64,000 nt of DNA from Amycolatopsis lurida (GCF_900105055.1 NZ_FNTA01000004.1:6541501-6605500); one strand, 5' to 3'; shown: positions 42,709 through 51,810, counted from the first letter of the stretch. A program made the numbers and translations. The notes: a model not told the origin generated them from the sequence alone.

Positions 42709-43767
42709 ATGAAGGCGGATCACGAAGTCGACGTGGCGGTGATCGGGGCGGGTCAGGCGGGTCTGTCGGCGGCGTATCACCTGCGCCGCGCGGGATTCGC
42801 CAACGAGACGGGCTTCGTCGTGCTCGACCACGGCAAACGACCCGGCGGCGCCTGGCAGTACCGCTGGCCGTCGCTGATCGTGGAGAAGGTCCACGGCATC
42901 CACGACCTCCCGGGGATGGCCTTCGGCACCCCGGATCCGAAGCTGCCCGCGGCCGAGGTCGTTTCCGACTACTTCGGCCGCTTCGAACGCACCTACGATC
43001 TCCCGGTCCACCGGCCCGTCGACGTCCTGTCGGTGAGCGCCGAGGGCGATCGGCTGGTCGTGGCGAGCGTGGCGGAAACCTGGGCCGCGCGCGCGGTGAT
43101 CAGCGCGACCGGCACCTGGGACCGGCCGTTCTGGCCGCACTATCCGGGGCAGGAGACCTTCCGCGGCCGTCAGCTGCACACCGCCGACTACACCGGCGCC
43201 GAGGATTTCCGCGGCCAACGCGTCGTCGTGGTCGGCGGCGGTTCGTCGGCCGTCCAGCTGTTGCTGGAGATCGCGCCCTTCACCCGCTCGACGCGCTGGG
43301 TGACCCGGCGCCCGCCGGTCTGGCGCGACGAGCCGTTCAGCGAGGACTGGGGCCGGGAGGCCGTCGCGAAGGTCGATCGGCGTGTCCGCGAGGGCCTGCC
43401 GCCGAAGAGCGTCGTGAGCGTGACCGACCTGGCGGTGACGCCCGAGGTACGCGCCGGCCTCGACGCGGGGATCCTCGACCGTCACCCGATGTTCCAGCGG
43501 ATCACGCCGGACGGCGTGGAGTGGGCGGACGGCACCTTCGAGCCCGCCGACGTCATCCTGTGGGCCACCGGGTTCCGTGCCGCGATCGACCATCTCGCGC
43601 CGCTGCACCTGCGCGGGGCGGGCGGGGGCATCCGGATGGACGGCACCCGCGTCGTCGCCGAACCGCGGCTGCACCTGGTCGGCTACGGCCCGTCCGCCAG
43701 CACCGTCGGCGCGAACCGGGCGGGCCGCGCGGCCGTCACCGAGATCCGGCGCCTGCTCGGACGCTGA
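42709..43767 (+). CDS. Flavin-containing monooxygenase-like oxidoreductase
   Basis: 352 residues. FAD motif VAVIGAGQAGLSAAYHLRRAG is followed by GGAWQYRWPSL and FGRFERTYDLPV, and the NADPH motif is RVVVVGGGSSAVQLLLEI. The C-terminal ILWATGFRAAIDHL marks the flavin monooxygenase and FAD-dependent disulfide oxidoreductase group. Reaction and substrate cannot be said. There is no clear Shine-Dalgarno before the ATG, which lies 42 bases after coxG, so coupling to that operon is possible. Confidence 0.78.
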   Translation: MKADHEVDVAVIGAGQAGLSAAYHLRRAGFANETGFVVLDHGKRPGGAWQYRWPSLIVEKVHGIHDLPGMAFGTPDPKLPAAEVVSDYFGRFERTYDLPVHRPVDVLSVSAEGDRLVVASVAETWAARAVISATGTWDRPFWPHYPGQETFRGRQLHTADYTGAEDFRGQRVVVVGGGSSAVQLLLEIAPFTRSTRWVTRRPPVWRDEPFSEDWGREAVAKVDRRVREGLPPKSVVSVTDLAVTPEVRAGLDAGILDRHPMFQRITPDGVEWADGTFEPADVILWATGFRAAIDHLAPLHLRGAGGGIRMDGTRVVAEPRLHLVGYGPSASTVGANRAGRAAVTEIRRLLGR

Positions 43768-43852
43768 GGTCGTCGAGGATCCCGGCCAGCTCGGCGGGCC
43801 GCCGGAAGAACCCGGCGTGACTGCTCGCGAGGTCGCGGACGTCGAACGACTC
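43766..43852 (-). pseudogene. Remnant of an alpha/beta hydrolase C-terminus
   Basis: Read on the minus strand this stretch gives ESFDVRDLASSHAGFFRRPA followed by ELAGILDDLS. That is the shape of the C-terminal end of alpha/beta hydrolases, where the catalytic His (in SSH) is followed by a helix. No upstream part of such a gene exists here and no start or stop frames it. It looks like what remains after a deletion. Confidence 0.45.
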
Positions 43853-43954
43853 GGCACCGGAATCATCGGGGCGCCGGTCGCGCGCAACCTGAGCAAGGCC
43901 GGACACGGTGCCGAAGACATGGCGGCCGGGTACTTCGCCAGCTTCGTGAAGTGA
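43850..43954 (+). pseudogene. Remnant of a 3-hydroxyisobutyrate dehydrogenase-family gene with the middle deleted
   Basis: In one frame the sequence reads LGTGIIGAPVARNLSKAGHG and then AEDMAAGYFASFVK and TGA. The first part is the beginning of the NAD(P)-binding domain of this family and the second is its C-terminal end, so about 250 codons between them are missing. It overlaps the hydrolase remnant on the other strand. It has no start of its own. Confidence 0.6.
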
Positions 43955-43955
43955 G

Positions 43956-44816
43956 TCAGCCCGTCAGGTAACCGCCGCTCGCGTCGACGTCGGTCCCGGT
44001 CACCGCGCTCGAATCCGGGGAGCTGAGCCACATCACCACGGTCGCCATCTCCTCCGGCCGTACGATGCGCTTGATCGGATAGTCCTGCGCGATCTGTTCG
44101 TAGGTCAGGCCGAAGGCCTCCGCGGCGCGGCGGAGCATCGGGGTGTCCACGGCGCCCGGAGCGAACGCGTTGACCCGGATGTTCTTGTTCGCGTACTCGA
44201 GTGCCGCGACCTTGGTCAGCGACGTGACACCGTGCTTGCTCGCGTTGTAGGGCGCGATGGTGGCGAACCCGACCTCCGCGGAGATCGAGGCGGTGTTGAC
44301 GATGACGCCACCACCCTGCGCGAGCATCCGCGGGATCTCGTACTTCATCCCGAGGAAGACCCCGGCCGTGTTGGTACGCCAGACGTCCTCCAGTTCGGCC
44401 AGGGTCTGCTCGGCGAGCGGTACCGCGCGCGGGCTTTCGATCCCCGCGTTGTTGACGGCGATGTCCAAGCGGCCGTAACGGCGCACGCACTGGTCGACCA
44501 GACCGCGCACGTCGGCCTCCACCCGGACGTCCGCGCGGCGGAAGGTCGCCTCGCCGCCGCGCGCCCGGATTCCGGCCGCGACCTCCTGGCCTTGCTTTTC
44601 GCGGCGGCCACAGAAGAACACCTTCGCACCCTCGTCCGCCATCGCCCGCGCCGTGGCGGCACCGATACCCGAGGTCGCGCCGGTGATCAGCACGACTTTA
44701 CCGTCGAACCGGCCTCGTGACCGTTCCGCGGCGGTGGCCGCGCCGGTCGGCGCCATGGCCGTCGCCGCGAGCCCCAAGGCACCCGCGGTCAGAACTCGCC
44801 TGCGTGAGGTGTCCAT
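43956..44816 (-). CDS. Tat-exported short-chain dehydrogenase/reductase
   Basis: 286 residues. The N-terminus DTSRRRVLTAGALGLAATAM is a twin-arginine signal with a hydrophobic core and an ATAAE cleavage region. A complete classical SDR follows: TGATSGIG, NNAGIES, and the Tyr/Lys in YNASKHG. Tat export would let the protein fold and bind its nucleotide before crossing the membrane. SDRs outside the cytoplasm are uncommon. It ends the minus-strand pair with the SnoaL-like gene, 3 bases apart. Confidence 0.8.
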   Translation of the reverse strand: MDTSRRRVLTAGALGLAATAMAPTGAATAAERSRGRFDGKVVLITGATSGIGAATARAMADEGAKVFFCGRREKQGQEVAAGIRARGGEATFRRADVRVEADVRGLVDQCVRRYGRLDIAVNNAGIESPRAVPLAEQTLAELEDVWRTNTAGVFLGMKYEIPRMLAQGGGVIVNTASISAEVGFATIAPYNASKHGVTSLTKVAALEYANKNIRVNAFAPGAVDTPMLRRAAEAFGLTYEQIAQDYPIKRIVRPEEMATVVMWLSSPDSSAVTGTDVDASGGYLTG

Positions 44817-44819
44817 CGC

Positions 44820-45365
44820 TCAGCCCTCGGCGAGACGGTCGGGAATCCGTGCCAGCGGATACCGCCGCCAGAAGAACGCGTCGGCGGCGTGCTGGTCGGA
44901 GGCGAAGTTGATCGCCTCGGCGATCCGCTTGCCCTGGATGCGATAGGCGAGCACCCAGGTGATGTCCAGCCCGGCGGGCGTGGTGCTCCAGCCGCGGTGC
45001 AGATCGACCACCCAGTCGCCGTCCGCGGCCAGGTACAGCACCTCCGCACGGAATCCCGCGCGGGCGAGCTCGCCGAAGAAGGCGATCACCTCGTCCGTGC
45101 CGGTCTTGGTCCCGGCGAGCGGATGGTGTCCCGGGATCGTCCACCGGATGTCCGGTGTGAAGAACCGCTTGAGGGCGTTGAGATCGCCGGAGCCGTAAGC
45201 CTCGTAGTAACGGCGGATCAGCGCGACATTGGGGTGCTCCCGGGTCCGCTCCGGCACGGCGGAGGCGGTGCCGCCGGTCAGGGGCGTGGCCAGCAGCGCG
45301 GCGGCGCCGGCGCCGCCTGCCCGCAGGAACGTCGCCCGGTCGATCGGTGTCCTTCGGTCTTCCAC
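44820..45365 (-). CDS. Exported SnoaL/NTF2-like protein
   Basis: 181 residues from a GTG at 45365, with GGAGGG 9 bases upstream. An N-terminal export signal has DRATFLRAGGAGAAALLATP and ends near TASAVPE; only one Arg is in the Tat-like position, so the route is uncertain. The mature part is a SnoaL-type cone fold: VALIRRYYEAYGSGDLNALK, FTPDIRWTIPG and DEVIAFFGELARAG. Such folds bind small hydrophobic ligands or act as cyclases or isomerases. It is co-transcribed with the exported SDR. Confidence 0.77.
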   Translation of the reverse strand: MEDRRTPIDRATFLRAGGAGAAALLATPLTGGTASAVPERTREHPNVALIRRYYEAYGSGDLNALKRFFTPDIRWTIPGHHPLAGTKTGTDEVIAFFGELARAGFRAEVLYLAADGDWVVDLHRGWSTTPAGLDITWVLAYRIQGKRIAEAINFASDQHAADAFFWRRYPLARIPDRLAEG

Positions 45366-45426
45366 GGTCTTTTCCCTCCAGAAGTGGCTGCCGTCCACGC
45401 AATCACCGGAACCTCACGGCGGTCCA

Positions 45427-45453
45427 ATGCCCGTACCCATACGTTCTGGGCAT
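45427..45453. promoter_or_regulatory. Candidate LysR-type operator
   Basis: ATGCCC-N15-GGGCAT lies between the divergent SnoaL-like and LysR genes, 16 bases before the LysR start. The length and interrupted symmetry fit a LysR recognition site that serves both transcripts. Confidence 0.45.
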
Positions 45454-45468
45454 CGGGAGGATCGGGAC

Positions 45469-46362
45469 ATGGATGTCGACACGAGGGTGCTGCGCTATTT
45501 CGTCGCCGTCGCGGAACATCTGAGCTTCACCAGGGCCGCCGAAGCCCTGTTCGTCACGCAGCCGTCGCTGAGCCGCCAGATCCGGCAACTGGAGTCCCGG
45601 CTCGGCACGGATTTGTTCACCCGGGGGAACTCGGAGATCCGGCTGACCGCCGCCGGTGAGGTACTCCTGCCCGCCGCGCGCCGCCTTCTCGCCGACTGGC
45701 AGTTCACCGGCCGTCTCGTGCGCACGGCCGCCGCGGCCGCGGGCAACGTGCTGCGGGTCGGCTTCGTCGCGACCGGCGGCGGTCCGCTCGCCCGGCGGGC
45801 GCGGACCCTGTTCACCGAACGCCACACCGATGCGACCATCGAACCGAAGCGGTTCGACTGGGGTGGTGAGGCGCAGGCCTTACGTGACGGACTCGCGGAC
45901 ATCGCGTTCGTCTGGCTACCCGCCGATCTGACCGGTTTGCACGCCGAAGTCGTCGCGACCGAACGGCGATGGGTCGCCATGAACGCGTCGCATCCCTTGT
46001 CGGCCAAGGAAGAAGTCGTCATCCACGATCTGCGCGACGCGCCTTTGCTGTGGACCCGCAACGCTCCGCCCGAGTGGGTCGACTGGTGGGCGGTCAACCC
46101 GCGTCCCGACGGCTCGGCTCCGAACTGGGGGCCGGAGAACGGCAACGTGGAGGAGATGCTCGAACTCGTCGCCACCACCGACGCGGTCTGCATCTCGCCC
46201 GAGTCGATGGCGAGGTTCTACGCGCATCCGGATCTGGTGTGGCGGCCGATCGTCGACATCGAGCCACTGCGGATCGCGCTGGCTTGGCCGAAGGAGAGCA
46301 CCGGCCCGCTGGTGGGAGCGTTCGTGCGGGCGGTGCGTCTCGTCAGCTCTTCAAGTATCTGA
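45469..46362 (+). CDS. LysR-family transcriptional regulator
   Basis: 297 residues from the ATG at 45469, with GGGAGG upstream. The helix-turn-helix is LSFTRAAEALFVTQPSLSRQIRQLE. The ligand domain has VLRVGFVATGGGPLARRART and ends with LRIALAWPKESTGPLV. It is divergent from the exported SDR/SnoaL pair, its likely target. The end overlaps iolD by 20 bases in convergent orientation. Confidence 0.85.
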   Translation: MDVDTRVLRYFVAVAEHLSFTRAAEALFVTQPSLSRQIRQLESRLGTDLFTRGNSEIRLTAAGEVLLPAARRLLADWQFTGRLVRTAAAAAGNVLRVGFVATGGGPLARRARTLFTERHTDATIEPKRFDWGGEAQALRDGLADIAFVWLPADLTGLHAEVVATERRWVAMNASHPLSAKEEVVIHDLRDAPLLWTRNAPPEWVDWWAVNPRPDGSAPNWGPENGNVEEMLELVATTDAVCISPESMARFYAHPDLVWRPIVDIEPLRIALAWPKESTGPLVGAFVRAVRLVSSSSI

Positions 46363-48181
46363 CCTGTCCGGCTTTGCTCTCCTCGAAGTCTCCACGTCCG
46401 GAAAGGTGTTCCGGGACGCCGACCTCCCACCAGGCGCCGGCTTCGGTCCACGAGTCCGGCCGGGTGCGCACCACGACCACCGCCGGCCGGTGTTCGGCCA
46501 CCGCGGCTTCCCGCGCCTTCGCGTACGCCGCCCGCACGTCGTCCACAGTGGACGCCGTGAACACCGCGCACCCCAGCGATTCCGCATGCCGCGCGAAGTC
46601 GACCCGAGGGGGAGTGGTGTGCGCGCTCCGGCAGTCACCGAGGAAATTGTTGAACGGCTTGCCGCCTTGCCCCTCCTGCAACCGGGCGATGACCGCGTAG
46701 CCGTCGTTGTCGCAGACCACCGCCACGAAGGGATGTCCGGCGAAGGCGGCCGAGAACAGCTCGGAGTTCAGCATCAAGTACGAACCGTCACCGAGCATCG
46801 TGGTGACCAGGCCCTCGGCATGCGCCATCGCCGCACCCCAGGCGCCCGCGAGTTCGTAGCCCATGCACGAGAACCCGTACTCGACGTCCATGCTGATCGA
46901 GCCCGATCCGCGCCAGCCGCCGATCAGTTCGCCCGGCATCCCGCCGGACGCGGTCATCACGTAGTCGTGCGGCTCGGAGAGGTCGTTGACCACGCCGACG
47001 ACCTGGGCGTACGTCGGTACCTCGCCGGAAGCGGCACGCAGGCTGTCGACGTGCGCGTCCCAGCGGCCGCGCTCCGCCGAGGCGCGCTCCGTCCATTGTG
47101 GATCGGCCTGCCAGTTCTCCAGCTGGGTGGCCAGATCCACGAGGCCCGCGTCGGCATCGGCCACGACGGCCAGCGCGCCGTGCTTGACGGCGTCGAACCG
47201 GGCGGCGTTCAGGGTGACCAGCCGGACGTCCGGGGAGAACACCGTCCAGGACGCCGTGGTGAAGTCCTGCAAGCGGGTGCCGACGGCCAGCACCACGTCG
47301 GCCTCGGCGGCCAGGACGTTCGCCGAGGCCGAGCCGGTGACCCCGAGCGGGCCCGCGTGCAGCGGATGTCCGTGCGGGACCAGGGTGCGTCCCGCCGTGG
47401 TTTCGGTCACCGGGATTCCGTGCCGTTCGGCGAAGGCCAGCGCCCGCGCGCCCGCGCCGGAATACCGGACGCCGCCGCCGAGCACCAGCAACGGTTTCCG
47501 CGCCGCCCGGAGCAGGCCCGCCGCTTCGGTGAGCGCCCGGCGATCGGGCCGCGGGCGCTGCGGGCGATGGGTCACCGGCGCGAACAACGCGTCCGGGAAG
47601 TCGTAGGTCTCCGCCTGGACGTCCTGGGGGAGCGCCAGCGTCACCGGACCCGCGTCCGCCGGATCGGTCAGCACCCTGGCGACCTGTGGCAGCGTTGAAA
47701 GCAACTGCTCCGGCCGGGTGATCCGGTCGAAATACCGGCTCACCGGGCGGAAGGCGTCGTTGACCGTGGCCGTCGGATCGCCGAAATGCTCCACCTGCTG
47801 CAACACGGGATCCGGGGCGCGGCTGGTGAAGGTGTCGCCGGGGAGCAGCAGGACCGGCAGCCGGTTCGCGTGCGCGACCCCGGCCGCGGTGACCATGTTC
47901 AGCGCGCCGGGACCGATCGAGGACGTGACCACGCCGACCTGCCGCCGGTGCGTCGCCTTGGCGTAACCGACCGCCGCTAGCGCCATGCCTTGCTCGGTCT
48001 GCCCTCGCCACACGGGGAGTTCGTCGCGGTGCTCCTCCAGCGCGGTGCCGAGACCGAGGACGTTGCCGTGCCCGAAGATCGCGAACACCCCGGGGAACAA
48101 CGGGACTTCCCGCCCGTCCAGGGTTTCCGACCGCTGCGCCAGCAGCCAGCGCACCAGGGCCTGCGCCGTGGTCAGCTTCAT
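46343..48181 (-). CDS. iolD: 3D-(3,5/4)-trihydroxycyclohexane-1,2-dione hydrolase
   Basis: 612 residues, thiamine-diphosphate enzyme. The N-terminal domain has VWRGQTEQGMALAAVGYAKA with the ThDP-activating Glu, and the C-terminal ThDP/Mg motif is MLGDGSYLMLNSEL near residue 460. LFPGVFAIFGHGNVLGLG at the start is typical of IolD. It opens the inositol-derived ring dione to 5-deoxy-glucuronate. It is the last gene of the seven-gene inositol operon. GTCCACAGTGGAC occurs in its coding sequence at 46541. Confidence 0.92.
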   Translation of the reverse strand: MKLTTAQALVRWLLAQRSETLDGREVPLFPGVFAIFGHGNVLGLGTALEEHRDELPVWRGQTEQGMALAAVGYAKATHRRQVGVVTSSIGPGALNMVTAAGVAHANRLPVLLLPGDTFTSRAPDPVLQQVEHFGDPTATVNDAFRPVSRYFDRITRPEQLLSTLPQVARVLTDPADAGPVTLALPQDVQAETYDFPDALFAPVTHRPQRPRPDRRALTEAAGLLRAARKPLLVLGGGVRYSGAGARALAFAERHGIPVTETTAGRTLVPHGHPLHAGPLGVTGSASANVLAAEADVVLAVGTRLQDFTTASWTVFSPDVRLVTLNAARFDAVKHGALAVVADADAGLVDLATQLENWQADPQWTERASAERGRWDAHVDSLRAASGEVPTYAQVVGVVNDLSEPHDYVMTASGGMPGELIGGWRGSGSISMDVEYGFSCMGYELAGAWGAAMAHAEGLVTTMLGDGSYLMLNSELFSAAFAGHPFVAVVCDNDGYAVIARLQEGQGGKPFNNFLGDCRSAHTTPPRVDFARHAESLGCAVFTASTVDDVRAAYAKAREAAVAEHRPAVVVVRTRPDSWTEAGAWWEVGVPEHLSGRGDFEESKAGQVRYLKS

Positions 48182-49068
48182 GAGACCCGCCCTTCGTGGC
48201 TCGTGACCGGGCAACGCGGATCGAGTTCCTGGTCGTTCCACGTCTCGCGGACCCAGCCGTGCGCGGGGTCGTCGCAGAAGGCCATCGACCGTTCGTCGGC
48301 GGGCCCGGCCAGGACGTTCAGGTAGTACATCGGATAGCCGGGCGCGGCGACGCAAGGACCGTGGTAGCCGCGCGGGATCAGGAAGACGTCGCCGTCCCGG
48401 ACCGCGACGTCCTCGTCCAGTTCACCGTCGGCGGTGTACGTCCGGTGCAGGCCGAACCCTTCACGAGAAGGGGTCACGCCGTCGCGGCCCGCGACACGGA
48501 AGTAGTAGATCTCCTCGTTGACGACCTCGCATTCGGACGCCTCGTCGTGTTTGTGCGGCGGATACGACGACCAGTTGCCGCCCGGGGTGATCAGCTCGCA
48601 GGCGTTCAGCTTGTCCGCGTGGTCCCAGACACCGGGCACGCCGAAGTTGGTGACCTGTCTGGTCGCCTGCCCCGCGCCGCGCACCTCGACCGGCACGTTC
48701 TCGGCCGGCCCGTAGCGCGGTTCGAGGCGGCGGGTGCAGCGGGCCATCGGCAGGGCGACCTCGATCCCCGCGACTGTCGACAACTCGACTTCGGCGTCCC
48801 TTGGTACATAGGCGAAATCCGTGACGCGGGTGAATACGGAATCCCGCCCGGCGAGGGCGAAGACCTGCCCGTCGACCCGGACGGTGCACGCGCCGGACAG
48901 GGGCAGGACGAACGCTTCGTACTCGCCCGTGCGCACCAGCCTGGACTCCCCGGCGGCCAGCGAGAGAACCCGCAGGCCGCTGTAGTCCCAGCCCGCCGAA
49001 TCCGGGGTGAGCCGGACCGGGTCCCGCTCGTCCGAAAGCGTCCCGAGTGGACGGTGCAGCTTGCTCAC
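48178..49068 (-). CDS. iolB: 5-deoxy-glucuronate isomerase
   Basis: 296 residues from a GTG at 49068. The metal-binding cupin is clear: SSYPPHKHDE then ECEVVNEEIYYFRV, and VFLIPRGYHGPCVAAPGYPM. It converts 5-deoxy-D-glucuronate to 5-dehydro-2-deoxygluconate. Its start overlaps the iolC stop and its stop overlaps the iolD start, each by 4 bases. Confidence 0.92.
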   Translation of the reverse strand: MSKLHRPLGTLSDERDPVRLTPDSAGWDYSGLRVLSLAAGESRLVRTGEYEAFVLPLSGACTVRVDGQVFALAGRDSVFTRVTDFAYVPRDAEVELSTVAGIEVALPMARCTRRLEPRYGPAENVPVEVRGAGQATRQVTNFGVPGVWDHADKLNACELITPGGNWSSYPPHKHDEASECEVVNEEIYYFRVAGRDGVTPSREGFGLHRTYTADGELDEDVAVRDGDVFLIPRGYHGPCVAAPGYPMYYLNVLAGPADERSMAFCDDPAHGWVRETWNDQELDPRCPVTSHEGRVS

Positions 49069-49997
49069 AGCAACTCCTCGATCTCGTCGGCGGTGGGCAT
49101 GGCGTCGGCGCAGGCGAGCCGGGAAGCGACGAGCGCGCCCGCCGCGTTGGCGTAGGTGGCGATGCGCACCGGCTCCCAGCCGGACAGCAGGCCGTGGATG
49201 AGCGCGCCACCGAAACCGTCCCCGGCGCCGAGCCCGCAGACGACCTCGACGCGCTGGGGCGGCACGGTCCAGCGGCCCTCGGCGGTGGCCACCAGCACCC
49301 CGTCCGCGCCTTTCTTGATCACCGCCAGCTCGACACCCCTGGCCAGCATCCGGGACGCGGCCTCGTCGGGATCCGCAGTGCCGACGGCGACCTCCGCCTC
49401 GGTGCGGTTGCCGACGGCGACCGTGACGTGGTCGAGCATCCAGCCGATCTCTTCGTGCGCCGTTTCGTTGTCGGGCCAGAACATCGGCCGGAAGTCGAGG
49501 TCCAGCACGGTATGCGACCGGCGTCCGCGCCGCTCGAGCATCTTGCGCTGGGTGCCGCGCGCCGGTTCGACGGAGACACCGGTGCCGGTGACCCACAGCA
49601 GCGGAACGGATTCCACGACGTCCCAGGGCACGTCGTTCTCGGTGATGGTCAGGTCCGGGGCGACGGGGGACCGGTAGAACAGCAGCGGCGGATCCGCGGG
49701 CGGGTCGAGCGAGCAGAACACCACCGGCGTCTGCAATCCGGCCGACGTCCCGACGTGCTCGGGGGACACGCCGAATTCCCGCAGCGCCTGCCGTACGTAC
49801 TCACCGAAGCCGTCCGGGCCGACCTTCGTCAGCACCGACGTCGAGCGGCCGAGCCGCGCGGCGGCGACCGCGACGTTGGTCGCGGTGCCGCCGAGCGACT
49901 TGGCGAAGGTGCTGACCCCGGCCAGCGGCACGCCGCTCTGTTCGGGGTAGAGGTCCACCCCGACGCGGCCGACGGTCAGTGCTTCGAGAGCGGTCAT
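49065..49997 (-). CDS. iolC: 5-dehydro-2-deoxygluconokinase
   Basis: 310 residues, PfkB sugar kinase. TVGRVGVDLYPEQSGVPL and SLGGTATNVAVAAARLG form the substrate site; GLGAGDGFGGALIHGLLSG holds the catalytic Asp and anion hole. It phosphorylates 5-dehydro-2-deoxygluconate at C6. Here it is the kinase alone, without the aldolase domain fused to it in some bacteria. The start overlaps the ATPase gene's stop. Confidence 0.9.
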   Translation of the reverse strand: MTALEALTVGRVGVDLYPEQSGVPLAGVSTFAKSLGGTATNVAVAAARLGRSTSVLTKVGPDGFGEYVRQALREFGVSPEHVGTSAGLQTPVVFCSLDPPADPPLLFYRSPVAPDLTITENDVPWDVVESVPLLWVTGTGVSVEPARGTQRKMLERRGRRSHTVLDLDFRPMFWPDNETAHEEIGWMLDHVTVAVGNRTEAEVAVGTADPDEAASRMLARGVELAVIKKGADGVLVATAEGRWTVPPQRVEVVCGLGAGDGFGGALIHGLLSGWEPVRIATYANAAGALVASRLACADAMPTADEIEELL

Positions 49998-50779
49998 GAA
50001 GGGGACTCCGCGGCTCGCAATTCGTGTTCGAGGGCTTCCAGTTCCGCGCCGCCCGCCATCTGCCGGGTCAGCTCGGCCAGCTCGATCTCGGATTTCTCGT
50101 ACGCGCCGAGCGACACCCCCCGTTTGAGCAGCAGGAAGCGATCGGCCACCGGGTACGCGTGATGCGGGTTGTGCGTGATCAGCACGACGCCGAGCCCGCG
50201 GTCACGGGCCTGCGCGACGTACTTGAGCACGACACCCGCCTGTTTGACACCCAGTGCGGCCGTCGGCTCGTCGAGGATCAGGACCTTCGCCCCGAAGTAC
50301 ACGGCCCGCGCGATGGCGACGCACTGTCGCTCCCCGCCGGACAGCGTGCCGACCGGCTGCTCGACGTCACGCAGGTCGATACCCATGTCGGACAACGCCT
50401 TCTTGGTCGTCTCGCGGCCTTTCTTCCGGTCCAGCGCGCGGAACGGGCCGAAACCGACCGTCGGTTCGGAGCCGAGGAAGAAGTTCCGCCATACGCTCAT
50501 CAGCGGGACGACCGCCAGATCCTGGTACACCGTCGCGATTCCGCGATCGAGCGCCTCACGCGGCGAAGCGAACTCGACCGGCTCGCCCTCCACCAGGAAC
50601 TCGCCCCGGTCGTGCCGGTGGACTCCGGCGAGGATCTTGATCAGGGTGGATTTGCCGGCGCCGTTGTCGCCGAGCACGCAGGTGACCTCACCCGCGTCGA
50701 CCACGGTGGAGACGTCGCGCAGCGCGATCACGCTGCCGTAGGTCTTGCCGACGTCCTTGACCTCGAGAAGACGACTCAT
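49994..50779 (-). CDS. Inositol ABC importer ATPase (single domain)
   Basis: 261 residues with Walker A CVLGDNGAGKSTLIKILAG, signature GTLSGGERQCVAIARA and Walker B VLILDEPTAALG. Unlike the fucose importer's ATPase it has one nucleotide-binding domain, as in fructose-type FrcA, so two copies would assemble per transporter. The operon position among iol genes makes inositol or a related polyol the likely substrate. Confidence 0.88.
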   Translation of the reverse strand: MSRLLEVKDVGKTYGSVIALRDVSTVVDAGEVTCVLGDNGAGKSTLIKILAGVHRHDRGEFLVEGEPVEFASPREALDRGIATVYQDLAVVPLMSVWRNFFLGSEPTVGFGPFRALDRKKGRETTKKALSDMGIDLRDVEQPVGTLSGGERQCVAIARAVYFGAKVLILDEPTAALGVKQAGVVLKYVAQARDRGLGVVLITHNPHHAYPVADRFLLLKRGVSLGAYEKSEIELAELTRQMAGGAELEALEHELRAAESPS

Positions 50780-51810
50780 CGCCGCACCCTTTCCGCGCGT
50801 CGCCGGAAGGCGTTGTTGACCAGGACCGCGGACAGCAGCATGACGCCGAGGAACAGCATGAACCAGTCGCTGTCCCAGCGGGCGAACACGATGCCCTGCC
50901 GAGCCATCCCGAAGATCAGCGCGCCGATGGCGGCGCCGATCGCCGAACCGAATCCACCGGTGAGAAGGCAGCCGCCGATCACGGCCGCGATGATGTACTG
51001 GAACTCCAGCCCGATGCCCTGGTTCGCCTGGACGCTCGCGAACCGCAGGATGTTGATCGAGCCGACCAGCCACGCGGCGAGCGCGGTGGTCATGAACAGC
51101 AGGATCTTCGTGCGCACCACCGGGACCCCGACCGCGCGCGAGCTCTGCGCGGACCCGCCGACGGCGAAGATCCAGTTGCCGAACCGGGTCCTCACGAGCA
51201 GCCAGGCCGCCAGCACGGCGAACCCGATCCACCAGAGGATCGAGATCTGGAACGCCGTCCCGCCGATGTCCACTGTGGACGCGAAGACGAAACCGGCGGA
51301 TTCGTAGCCGTCGGCCGAGCGCATCCCGGAGACCTGGACGGTGCCGGTGACCAGGCGGGTCACGCCGAGGTTGAGCCCCTGCAGCGCAAGGAAGGTGCCC
51401 AAAGTGACGATGAAGCTGGGCAGCCCGGTGCGCATCACCAGCCAGCCGTTGAACGCGCCCACCGCGAGGGCGAAGACCAGCGACGCGAACAGCGCGAACC
51501 AGACGTTCCAGCCCGCCTGCGTCGCCAGTGTCGCGGTGACGAGCGCGGTGGACGCCGTCATCACGCCCGCCGAGAGATCGAACTCGCCGCCGATCATCAG
51601 CAGGGACACCGCGACCGCCATGATGCCGAGCGTCGAGGCGTCGTCCAGCCAGGTCGCCACGCCGCTGCCGCTGAAGAACTGGTCGGTGACGAGGGTGAAG
51701 AACAGGAAGACGACGGCGGCGCCGAGCAGCGCGCCGATCTCGGGACGGACGACCAGCCGGTCGAGCAGCCGGGGTTTCGCGATCCGTTCGTCGAGCATGG
51801 TGGTTGTCAT
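50776..51810 (-). CDS. Inositol ABC importer permease
   Basis: 344 residues with about ten hydrophobic helices. LLMIGGEFDLSAGVMTASTA and VGGSAQSSRAVGVPVVRTK are ribose-type permease signatures, and VIGGCLLTGGFGSAIGAAIG follows. The start overlaps the substrate-binding protein gene by 4 bases. GTCCACTGTGGAC occurs in its coding sequence at 51268. Confidence 0.88.
   Translation of the reverse strand: MTTTMLDERIAKPRLLDRLVVRPEIGALLGAAVVFLFFTLVTDQFFSGSGVATWLDDASTLGIMAVAVSLLMIGGEFDLSAGVMTASTALVTATLATQAGWNVWFALFASLVFALAVGAFNGWLVMRTGLPSFIVTLGTFLALQGLNLGVTRLVTGTVQVSGMRSADGYESAGFVFASTVDIGGTAFQISILWWIGFAVLAAWLLVRTRFGNWIFAVGGSAQSSRAVGVPVVRTKILLFMTTALAAWLVGSINILRFASVQANQGIGLEFQYIIAAVIGGCLLTGGFGSAIGAAIGALIFGMARQGIVFARWDSDWFMLFLGVMLLSAVLVNNAFRRRAERVRR

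Noticed and set aside
42709..43767. The flavin monooxygenase-like gene as a fifth cox structural gene
   Set aside because: It has no known role in CO-dehydrogenase-like enzymes, and a 42 base gap with no clear ribosome site separates it. Only loose co-transcription can be suggested.
41704..44490. Long minus-strand open frame spanning coxM, coxG and the monooxygenase gene
   Set aside because: It crosses several well-supported genes and changes character along its length. It is a frame shadow.
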